Source of the DNA: DASVDK01 sp036562265 [NCBI: Thermodesulfobacteriota bacterium]
GTDB lineage: Bacteria; DASVDK01
Direction of reading: 5' to 3'
DNA length: 6,635 nucleotides
Assembly (NCBI GenBank): GCA_036562265.1
Contig: DATCKS010000151.1
Location: forward strand, 1 to 6,635
In this document: one piece after another, positions 1-5,521 of the stretch
Layout: every line of letters starts with the position of its first letter
Numbering within the stretch: the first letter of the stretch is position 1
The notes under the pieces: generated by a model
What the model was told of the DNA's origin: nothing
What the model saw: the letters and a program-made list of their open reading frames with translations, nothing else
Database searches by the model: none
Translations under genes and position numbers: made by a program

Positions 1-74
1 CCCGGGAGCGGTTCGAGCCGGGGGAGGCGGTCGGCCTCACCGTGGACACCGCGAGCGTCTCCGTCTTCGTGTAG
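1..74 (+). CDS. C-terminal end of a probable ABC transporter ATP-binding protein (partial)
   Basis: Reading from base 3, 23 codons end in a TAG stop at 72-74. The peptide contains FEPGEAVGLTVD followed by a short hydrophobic strand ending VSVFV. This pattern (a G-E-x-V-x-L turn, then a last beta strand ending in Val-Phe) is typical of the TOBE-like beta-barrel that closes the ATPase subunit of Fe3+/spermidine/sugar-type ABC importers. Nothing upstream is visible, so the Walker motifs cannot be checked and the call rests on 23 residues plus context: an ABC-type binding protein is encoded further down the same operon. The next gene starts 12 bases after the stop. It could instead be the end of another small beta-barrel protein. 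Confidence 0.5.
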   Translation, partial: RERFEPGEAVGLTVDTASVSVFV

Positions 75-80
75 GGAGGG
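74..80 (+). promoter_or_regulatory. Shine-Dalgarno for the dehydrogenase gene
   Basis: GGGAGGG lies 6 bases before the ATG at 87 and overlaps the last base of the upstream stop codon. It supports the ATG at 87 as the true start and ties the gene to the preceding one. There is no room here for a separate promoter. Confidence 0.7.
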
Positions 81-86
81 ACCACC

Positions 87-1079
87 ATGCACATCGTGCT
101 ACCCGACGATTGGGGCCGGTTCGCGGAGCGATTCGGGGTCCTCCCCGCGCTGGAGCGACTCGGCACGGTCACCGTGTACGACCGCGCGCCGAAGGACCGC
201 GACGAGCTCGTGAGCTGGCTTGCGCCGGCCGACGTCGTCGTGACCATCCGGGCCCGGACGACGTTCGACGCGGCGCTCCTCGCCGCGCTGCCGAAGCTCC
301 GGCTCATCGCGGTGACCGGCACCGGCTACAACCACGTGGACGTGAACGCCGCGACCGAGCGGGGGATCCTCGTCTGCAACAGCCCGGGCCGCTCGTCGCA
401 GTCGGTGGCCGAACTCAGCATCGCCCTCCTCCTCGCGGCGATGCGCCACCTCCCGCGCGCCGACCAGGCGGTCCGCCGCGCCGACTGGGCCGACCCGTGG
501 GGGAGGTTCCAGGGCCACGACCTCGCGGGACACACCCTCGGCATCCTCGGCCTCGGCAACATCGGGCCGATCGTGGCCCGCATCGCGCGCGGCTTCGACA
601 TGCGGCTCCTCGCCTACAGCCAGAACATGACGCCCGAACGAGCGGCGGCGTGCGGCGCGACGCTCGTGCCGCTCGACCAGCTCCTCGCCGAGTCCGACGC
701 GGTCACGATCCACCTGCGCCTCTCGCCGCGGACGAAGGGGCTCCTCGGCGCCCGCGAGATCGGCCTCATGAAGCCGGGCGCGGTGCTGATCAACACCTCG
801 CGAGGCGAGATCGTCGACGAGGCCGCCATGATCGAGGCGCTCCGGGCGGGCCGTCTCTCGGCCGGCCTCGACGTGTTCGACCAGGAGCCGCCGCCGGCCG
901 GCCACCCGCTCCTCGACCTGCCCAACGTCGTGCTCACGCCGCACATCGGCTCGGTGACGGAGGAGACCTCGCGCCGCTGGGTCGAGGGCGCGGTCGAGAA
1001 CGCGGAGGCCTTCGCCGCCGGACGGCCGACCAACGTCGTCAACCCGGCGGCCCTCGAGAAGCGCTCCAGGACGGCATGA
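87..1079 (+). CDS. D-2-hydroxyacid dehydrogenase family protein
   Basis: A 330-residue cytosolic enzyme of the D-isomer-specific 2-hydroxyacid dehydrogenase family (which includes glycerate, phosphoglycerate and hydroxypyruvate/glyoxylate reductases). It interconverts a 2-oxoacid and a D-2-hydroxyacid using NAD(P). The length is normal for the family (310-340). Domains: N-terminal half of the substrate domain about 1-100; Rossmann domain about 105-285 with the dinucleotide loop GLGNIG at 155-160; C-terminal return helix about 290-325. The catalytic set is intact: Arg239 in NTSRGEIVDE, Glu267 in DVFDQEPP and His286 in TPHIGS. After the second Rossmann strand the sequence is AYSQN (176-180), without the acidic residue of strict NAD enzymes, so the cofactor is open. 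The stop overlaps the next gene's start as ATGA (1076-1079), implying translational coupling. The family is certain. The substrate is unknown; the neighbouring hydrolases and FAH enzyme suggest a 2-oxoacid from their pathway. Confidence 0.93.
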   Translation: MHIVLPDDWGRFAERFGVLPALERLGTVTVYDRAPKDRDELVSWLAPADVVVTIRARTTFDAALLAALPKLRLIAVTGTGYNHVDVNAATERGILVCNSPGRSSQSVAELSIALLLAAMRHLPRADQAVRRADWADPWGRFQGHDLAGHTLGILGLGNIGPIVARIARGFDMRLLAYSQNMTPERAAACGATLVPLDQLLAESDAVTIHLRLSPRTKGLLGAREIGLMKPGAVLINTSRGEIVDEAAMIEALRAGRLSAGLDVFDQEPPPAGHPLLDLPNVVLTPHIGSVTEETSRRWVEGAVENAEAFAAGRPTNVVNPAALEKRSRTA

Positions 1080-2038
1080 CCGGGTCCCGCTCGCCCGTCG
1101 CGCCGGCGGCGCCCGGAGGCGCCGCCGGCCTGCCCGCCGTTCACGGCGAGGCGCACTGGACCCGCAAGGGCGACGTGCGCCTCGCCCTCTGGCGGAAGTA
1201 CGTCGGCCGGCCGGACGGCAAGCGGCCGCTCCTGTTCGTCCACGGCTCCTCCATGTCCTCGCGGCCCGCCTTCGACCTCGAGATCGAGGGGCGGCCGGCA
1301 TCGTCGGTCATGAACGTGTTCGCCAGGCTCGGCTACGACACCTGGTGCGTCGACATGGAGGGCTACGGCCGCTCCGACAAGCACCGGCCGATCAACTGCG
1401 ACGTCGCCACCGGCGCCGACGACCTCGCGGCGGCGAGCGCCTACATCCTCGCCGCGACCGGCGCGGATCGCCTGCTGCTCTACGGCGGGTCGTCCGGCGC
1501 GCTCAGGGCCGCGCTCTTCACCGAGCGCCATCCGGAACGGGTCGAGCGGCTCGCCCTCCTCGCGCTCGTCTGGACCGGCGAGGGGAGCCCCACGCTCGAG
1601 CAGCGCCGCAAGAAGCTCCCCGAGTACCTCGCGAACACCCGGCGCCCCATCGACCGCGCCTTCCTGCGGACGATCTTCGAGCGCGACCATCCCGGCACCG
1701 CGGACGATCGGGTCATCGAGGCCTTCGCCGACGCGGTGCTGGCCTACGACGACTCGGTGCCGACCGGCACGTACGTCGACATGTGCGCCAACCTGCCGCT
1801 CGTCGATCCGGCCCGCATCCCGGTGCCGACGCTCGTCCTGCGCGGCCAGTGGGACGGCATCGCGAGCTTCGAGGACGTGGTGGCCTTCTTCGCGCGACTG
1901 CCGAACCCGGACAAGCACCTCGCGGTCGTCCCGGGGGTCGCCCACGCGAGCCTGCACGAGCGCAACGGCGCCATCGTCCGCCATCTGCTGCACGCGTTCT
2001 TCGACCGGCCGAGACCGGTCTATCGGGGGGAACCATGA
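1076..2038 (+). CDS. Alpha/beta-fold hydrolase, copy A of a tandem pair
   Basis: A 320-residue alpha/beta hydrolase without signal peptide, so probably cytosolic. The ATG at 1076 is chosen because it overlaps the upstream stop (ATGA), has AGGA at 1068-1071, and gives a length matching copy B; the same frame is open further upstream but only as a shadow of the dehydrogenase. Features in order: variable Ala/Pro-rich N-terminus (1-25); oxyanion motif LFVHGSSM (53-60); strand and turn MEGYGRSD (94-101); nucleophile elbow GGSSG with Ser139; a cap-like insertion about 165-240 including GEGSPTLEQRRKKLPEY; acid Asp260 in RGQWDG; His290 in PGVAHAS. The triad is complete. Members of this fold include esterases, haloalkane dehalogenases and the C-C hydrolases of meta-cleavage pathways; the sequence does not distinguish these. 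About 74% identical to the next gene by hand count from residue 51 on. Pairing with an FAH-family gene makes C-C or ester hydrolysis of a catabolic intermediate a reasonable inference. Confidence 0.9.
   Translation: MTGSRSPVAPAAPGGAAGLPAVHGEAHWTRKGDVRLALWRKYVGRPDGKRPLLFVHGSSMSSRPAFDLEIEGRPASSVMNVFARLGYDTWCVDMEGYGRSDKHRPINCDVATGADDLAAASAYILAATGADRLLLYGGSSGALRAALFTERHPERVERLALLALVWTGEGSPTLEQRRKKLPEYLANTRRPIDRAFLRTIFERDHPGTADDRVIEAFADAVLAYDDSVPTGTYVDMCANLPLVDPARIPVPTLVLRGQWDGIASFEDVVAFFARLPNPDKHLAVVPGVAHASLHERNGAIVRHLLHAFFDRPRPVYRGEP
1314..1427 (+). repeat. Near-identical block shared with 2264-2377 (copy A)
   Basis: Aligned to 2264-2377 at a constant offset of 950 bases, 113 of 114 positions match; the single difference is G1403 versus A2353. 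The block covers VFARLGYDTW through GADDL, just after the oxyanion region. Two more perfect runs exist at the same offset: 1566-1628 (63 bases) and 1747-1798 (52 bases). The stretches between them are clearly diverged. Confidence 0.9.
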
Positions 2039-2985
2039 CGACTCACGCCCGTGCCTTCCCCGCGCCGAGCGGCGCGCCCGTCACCGGTCAGGAGCACTGG
2101 ACGACGAAGAAGAAGGGGGACGTCCGCCTCTTCCTCTGGAACAAGTACGTCGGCTCGCCCGACGCGCCTCTGGGGCGGATCCTCTTCGTCCACGGCTCGT
2201 CGATGGGCTCGCAGCCGACCTTCGATCTGAAGGTCCCGGGACGCGACGACTCCTCGGCGATGGACGTGTTCGCCAGGCTCGGCTACGACACCTGGTGCGT
2301 CGACATGGAGGGCTACGGCCGCTCCGACAAGCACCGGCCGATCAACTGCGACATCGCCACCGGCGCCGACGACCTCGAGGCCGCCACGGACTACATCTTC
2401 TCGGTCCGGGGCAACACCCCGCTCCTGGTCTACGGGATCTCCTCGGGGGCGCTTCGCGCGGCGCTCTTCGCGCAGCGCCATCCGGAGCGGGTCAAGCGCC
2501 TCGCGCTCGACGCCTTCGTCTGGACCGGCGAGGGGAGCCCCACGCTCGAGCAGCGCCGCAAGAAGCTCCCCGAGTACCAGGCGAAGCACCGGCGGCCGAT
2601 CGACCGGGACTTCGTGCGGAGCATCTTCACGCGCGACCACCCCGGGACCGCGGACGACGTGGTGATCGAGGCCTTCGCCGACGCCATCCTCGCCCTCGAC
2701 GACTCGGTGCCGACCGGCACGTACGTCGACATGTGCGCCAACCTGCCGGTCGTGGACCCCGAGAAGATCCTCGTCCCCACGATCATCATGCGGGGCCAGT
2801 ACGACGGCATCGCCGGCTTCGACGACCTCGTCCGGTTCTTCACGAAGCTGCCGAACCCCGACAAGCAGTTCGCCGTCATGCCCGGGATCGCGCATGCGAG
2901 CTTCCACCAGAAGAACTACGCCATCGTCTACCACATCCTCCACGGTTTCTTCTCGCAACCCGATCCGATCTATCGCGGGCACTAG
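2035..2985 (+). CDS. Alpha/beta-fold hydrolase, copy B of a tandem pair
   Basis: A 316-residue paralogue of the preceding hydrolase, starting at an ATG that overlaps its stop (ATGA at 2035-2038) and preceded by GGGGGGA (2025-2031). No signal peptide. Features: HWT near residue 21 followed by a KKK stretch (25-27) where copy A has a two-residue deletion; oxyanion motif LFVHGSSM (50-57); MEGYGRSD (91-98); nucleophile elbow GISSG with Ser136; cap-like region about 162-237; acid Asp257 in RGQYDG; His287 in PGIAHAS. The full triad is kept, so both copies should be active. The cap blocks are nearly identical to copy A, which argues for the same or closely related substrate, whereas residue 2 of the elbow (Gly in A, Ile in B) and residues 118-131 differ. 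It may act as a second isoenzyme or pair with copy A in a mixed oligomer; the sequence does not decide this. The FAH gene follows after 11 bases. Confidence 0.9.
   Translation: MTTHARAFPAPSGAPVTGQEHWTTKKKGDVRLFLWNKYVGSPDAPLGRILFVHGSSMGSQPTFDLKVPGRDDSSAMDVFARLGYDTWCVDMEGYGRSDKHRPINCDIATGADDLEAATDYIFSVRGNTPLLVYGISSGALRAALFAQRHPERVKRLALDAFVWTGEGSPTLEQRRKKLPEYQAKHRRPIDRDFVRSIFTRDHPGTADDVVIEAFADAILALDDSVPTGTYVDMCANLPVVDPEKILVPTIIMRGQYDGIAGFDDLVRFFTKLPNPDKQFAVMPGIAHASFHQKNYAIVYHILHGFFSQPDPIYRGH
2264..2377 (+). repeat. Near-identical block shared with 1314-1427 (copy B)
   Basis: Partner of the block in the upstream hydrolase gene. The further identical runs in this copy are 2516-2578 and 2697-2748. 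Identity extends to third codon positions, showing a recent shared origin or sequence exchange between the two genes. Confidence 0.9.
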
Positions 2986-2996
2986 GGGAGGGCGGC

Positions 2997-3908
2997 ATGA
3001 AACTCGTCACCTACAGCCGGCCGGGCGACACTGCCATGCGCGTCGGCCTCCTCGAGGGCGAACGGTCGGTGATCGACCTGGCCGACGCCGCGAGCCGCGC
3101 GGGCCGGGCGCTCCCCTTCGACCCGGGCGACATGCGGTCGGTCGTGGCGGCCGCGGCGGAGGGGCTCGAGGCGATCCGCAAGGTCTCGGCCTCGGGCACT
3201 CGCCTCCCGCTCGATTCGGTCCGCCTCCACGCCCCCATCCCGAAGCCGCGAGGCAACGTCTTCTGCGTCGGCTGGAACTACGTCGACCACTTCAACGAGG
3301 GCGCGAAGCTCCGCCAGGGCGACCAGCCGCTCCCCGAGCACCCGGCCTTCTTCTCGAAGGCGGTGGGCAGCATCACCGGCCCGTACGACCCGATCCCCTA
3401 CGACCCGAACGTGTCGACGCAGATCGACTGGGAGGTCGAGCTGGTGATCGTGGTGGGACCGGGGGGCAAGAACATCCCGGAGTCGGAGGCCGCCCGGCAC
3501 GTCTTCGGCTACACCGCGATGAACGACCTCTCCGCGCGCGACCTCCAGCGGCGTCACGGCGGGCAGTGGTTCAAGGGGAAGAGCCTCGACGGGCACTGCC
3601 CCATGGGCCCCTGCATCGTGACGGCCGACGAGGTCGACGGGGGCAACCTCAGGGTCACCACCCGGGTCAACGGGGTGACCAAGCAGGACTCCAACACCCG
3701 GTACTTCTACTTCACGATCCCGCGCATCCTCGCGGAGCTGTCGCTCGGCATGACGCTCGAGCCGGGCGATCTCGTGTCGACCGGGACCCCGGCCGGCGTC
3801 GGTTACGGGCGAACGCCGCAGGAGTTCCTGAAGCCCGGCGACCTCCTCGAAACCGAGATCGAGGGGATCGGGGTCCTCAGGAACCGGATCGGCGGGCAAG
3901 ACACCTGA
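2997..3908 (+). CDS. Fumarylacetoacetate hydrolase (FAH) family protein
   Basis: A 303-residue cytosolic protein of the FAH/COG0179 family, which covers fumarylacetoacetase, acylpyruvases, oxaloacetate decarboxylases and 2-oxohepta-3-ene-1,7-dioate hydratases/isomerases. The ATG at 2997 follows a strong GGGGAGGGCGG tract (2985-2995). An N-terminal domain of about 75 residues (starting MKLVTYSRPG) precedes the catalytic fold. Visible motifs: NYVDHFNE (94-101) with the His98/Glu101 pair seen in the lid of FAHD1-type enzymes; metal ligands Glu146 and Glu148 in DWEVELV and Asp177 in AMNDLSARD; KGKSLDGHCPMGP (193-205) with the conserved Lys195; GTPAGVG (263-269); and the C-terminal LKPGDLLETEIEGIG. 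All expected ligands are present, so it should bind Mg2+ or Mn2+ and act on a 2-oxo or 1,3-diketo acid by C-C hydrolysis, decarboxylation or hydration. The exact reaction is not readable. It sits between the tandem hydrolases and the binding protein. Confidence 0.93.
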   Translation: MKLVTYSRPGDTAMRVGLLEGERSVIDLADAASRAGRALPFDPGDMRSVVAAAAEGLEAIRKVSASGTRLPLDSVRLHAPIPKPRGNVFCVGWNYVDHFNEGAKLRQGDQPLPEHPAFFSKAVGSITGPYDPIPYDPNVSTQIDWEVELVIVVGPGGKNIPESEAARHVFGYTAMNDLSARDLQRRHGGQWFKGKSLDGHCPMGPCIVTADEVDGGNLRVTTRVNGVTKQDSNTRYFYFTIPRILAELSLGMTLEPGDLVSTGTPAGVGYGRTPQEFLKPGDLLETEIEGIGVLRNRIGGQDT

Positions 3909-3934
3909 CTTCGCCGACGGCTCATACCTCGCAC

Positions 3935-3941
3935 AAGGAGG
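3935..3941 (+). promoter_or_regulatory. Strong Shine-Dalgarno for the binding-protein gene
   Basis: AAGGAGG, the best match to the anti-Shine-Dalgarno core in the window, lies 5 bases before the ATG at 3947. It fixes that start and suggests this gene is translated at a higher rate than its neighbours, as expected for a periplasmic binding protein. Confidence 0.8.
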
Positions 3942-3946
3942 GTTCC

Positions 3947-4978
3947 ATGCTCTCGCGTCGCGCCTGGCTCCTCGTCCTTGCGACCACACTGCTCCTCGCC
4001 GTCTCCTCGACCGGTCACGCCGCGTCCTTCACGCCCGACCCGGTCGACTGGGCGGCCGCCAAGAAGGAAGGGACGGTGAGCTGGTACACCTCGACGCCCA
4101 TCGAGGCGGCCCAGCGGATCGCCAAGCTCTTCGAGCAGGAGACCGGCATCAGGGTCGAACTCTTCCGGTCGGGCGGCACCGCCGTGCTTCGCCGCTTCAA
4201 CCAGGAGCTGAGCGCCGGCCGGATCGCGGCGGACGTCATCACCGCGTCCGATCCGGCCGAGGCCGAGGCGCTCGCGCGCCGGGGCGTCCTCGTCCCCTTC
4301 CGGCCGAAGAACTTCGACAAGGTCTTCGACTACGCCAAGCACCCCGAGGGCTACTACATCGCGCAGCGGATGAACCTGCTCGGCATCATCGTCCGCGAGG
4401 ACAAGGTCAGTCCCGCCGACATGCCGAAGAACTGGACCGACCTCACCGACCCCAAGTACAAGGGCAAGATGGTGATGCCCGATCCGTCCTTCACGGCGCT
4501 GCAGCTCATGGCGGTCGGGACGCTCTCGCGCAAGTACGGCTGGGACTTCTACCAGAAGCTCAAGGCCAACGACATCATGATCGTCCAGGGTCACCAGCAG
4601 GTCTCCGACACGCTCAAGCGCGGGGAGCGGGTGATCGCCGCCGAAGGGTCCGACTCGTACGCCTACGACGACCGGAAGGCGGGGCACAAGATCAAGACCA
4701 TCCTCCCCTCGGACGGCGCCTTTGCCATCCCCTCCCCGACGGCCATCGTGAAGGGCTCGCCGCATCCCAACGCGGCCAAGGCGTTCGCGGAGTTCATGAT
4801 CGGCGACGGGGCGCAGGCGATCCTCACCGAGTGGGGCAACTACTCCTCCCGCGCCGACGTGAAGCCGCCCGTGGGATACGAGGCGCTCACGACCGTCAAG
4901 GTGCTCGAGGTCGACTACGACTACCTCGAGAAGGAGTCGGCCAACATCAAGCAGAAGTTCAACGAGATCTATCAGTAA
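3947..4978 (+). CDS. ABC transporter substrate-binding protein (Fe3+/solute-binding family 1-like)
   Basis: A 343-residue exported protein. The signal peptide is clear: basic MLSRRA, a hydrophobic core at about 7-20, then STGHA with probable cleavage after residue 25 or 26. There is no lipobox Cys. The mature protein begins with the pattern of the extracellular solute-binding family that includes iron-, phosphoglycerate- and 2-aminoethylphosphonate-binding proteins: EGTVSWYTST (41-50), LFEQETGI (61-68), ADVITASDPAEAEAL (95-109), a hinge segment RMNLLGIIVRED (141-152), NWTDLTDPKYKGK (162-174) and the C-lobe IPSPTAIVKGSPHPNAAKAF (261-280). Length is normal. A Tyr pair (Tyr238, Tyr240) occurs in EGSDSYAYDD, but this is not the consecutive Tyr-Tyr of ferric-binding FbpA, so iron is not implied; an anionic organic solute is plausible. 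It is a different family from TctC, although tctB/tctA follow. The expected ATPase partner may be the truncated gene at the window start; no ABC permease is visible. Confidence 0.92.
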   Translation: MLSRRAWLLVLATTLLLAVSSTGHAASFTPDPVDWAAAKKEGTVSWYTSTPIEAAQRIAKLFEQETGIRVELFRSGGTAVLRRFNQELSAGRIAADVITASDPAEAEALARRGVLVPFRPKNFDKVFDYAKHPEGYYIAQRMNLLGIIVREDKVSPADMPKNWTDLTDPKYKGKMVMPDPSFTALQLMAVGTLSRKYGWDFYQKLKANDIMIVQGHQQVSDTLKRGERVIAAEGSDSYAYDDRKAGHKIKTILPSDGAFAIPSPTAIVKGSPHPNAAKAFAEFMIGDGAQAILTEWGNYSSRADVKPPVGYEALTTVKVLEVDYDYLEKESANIKQKFNEIYQ

Positions 4979-4982
4979 TGTC

Positions 4983-5051
4983 CTGGGGTCAGGTCTTGAG
5001 TTTTTCCGCGCCGTCCGAGGACACCGGGAAAAAGTAAAGACCTGGCCCCAG
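4983..5051. repeat. Imperfect palindrome, REP/RAYT-like short mobile repeat
   Basis: Two 25-base arms, 4983-5007 and 5027-5051, are inverted repeats of each other with 22 of 25 Watson-Crick pairs; the T4989/G5045 mismatch could wobble in RNA. The arms carry CTGGGGTCAGGTCTT and its partner AAGACCTGGCCCCAG, with A/T runs at their inner ends. The 19-base centre contains a small GTCC-GA-GGAC stem (5013-5022). The A/T-rich inner part contrasts with the surrounding 70% GC coding DNA. From memory, arms of this GGGGTCAGGTCTT type recur in many high-GC environmental genomes and are linked to IS200/IS605-like Y1 (REP-associated) transposases; no such transposase is in this window. It begins 4 bases after the binding-protein stop and ends 23 bases before tctB. 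In mRNA it would form a strong hairpin. Confidence 0.8.
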
Positions 5052-5074
5052 TCCTTATTCCTTACACGACACAC

Positions 5075-5518
5075 ATGCTCACCACCGACCGCGTCTCCGG
5101 TCTCGTGCTCGTCGGGGTCGCCGCCGCGGCCGCCGCCGGGACCCGAGGGCTCCCCGTCGGCAGCCTCGGCGAGCCGGGACCCGGCTTCCTGCCGCTCGTC
5201 CTGGCCGGCCTCCTCGCCCTCTTCGGGCTGATCGTCGCCTTCGCCGACCGCCGGTCGGGGGCGCTTCGCGCGCTCGAGTGGCCGGAGGCTCGACACGCCG
5301 TCGCCATCCTCGCCGCCTGCGCCTTCGCCGCCCTCGCGCTCGAGCGTCTGGGCTACCGGGCGACGGTCTTCGTGCTGGTGGCGGTCCTCGCCGGCGTCGT
5401 CGAGCGGCGCCGCCCGCTCGCCGCGCTCGCCGTCGCGGCCGGCCTCGCGGCCGTCACCTACTACGTCTTCGCCACCCTGCTCAAGGTGCCGCTCCCTCGC
5501 GGCCCGTTCGGACTCTGA
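5075..5518 (+). CDS. tctB: Tripartite tricarboxylate transporter small membrane subunit TctB
   Basis: A 147-residue hydrophobic protein of the TctB family, the small membrane subunit of TTT secondary transporters that take up citrate and other carboxylates with a periplasmic binding protein. Membrane segments are visible at about 8-22, 38-57, 74-90, 96-109 and 113-135. Family hallmarks: GEPGPGFLPLVLAG (32-45), where the Gly-Pro-Gly-Phe-hydrophobic-Pro motif is characteristic; ERLGYRATVFV (90-100); and the C-terminal LLKVPLPRGPFG (135-146). Length matches the family (about 140-170). No Shine-Dalgarno is seen before the ATG at 5075: the leader CCTTATTCCTTACACGACAC is pyrimidine/AC-rich and lies directly against the palindromic element. 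No better start is visible downstream, because the first residues (TTDRVSGLVLVG) are typical of TctB N-termini. The tctA start follows 3 bases after the stop. Confidence 0.88.
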   Translation: MLTTDRVSGLVLVGVAAAAAAGTRGLPVGSLGEPGPGFLPLVLAGLLALFGLIVAFADRRSGALRALEWPEARHAVAILAACAFAALALERLGYRATVFVLVAVLAGVVERRRPLAALAVAAGLAAVTYYVFATLLKVPLPRGPFGL

Positions 5519-5521
5519 GCG

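Noticed and set aside
110-1075. N-terminal extension of hydrolase copy A through the dehydrogenase gene
   Set aside because: The frame is open, but the translation is Arg/Pro/Gly-rich shadow sequence. The homologous region begins just after the ATG at 1076, which also shows ATGA coupling.
99-1301. Long - strand open frame opposite the dehydrogenase and first hydrolase
   Set aside because: Arg/Ala/Gly-rich low-complexity translation with no motifs; the + strand genes carry complete catalytic signatures.
4831-5037. Small + strand open frame of 68 codons ending inside the palindrome
   Set aside because: It overlaps the binding-protein gene in another frame and shows no start signal or recognisable content.
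4983-5060. Palindrome as a plain Rho-independent terminator
   Set aside because: The stem has A/T runs inside the arms rather than a U-run after the stem; only scattered Ts follow (5052-5062). A hairpin with mRNA-stability or mobile-repeat character fits better, although partial termination is not excluded.
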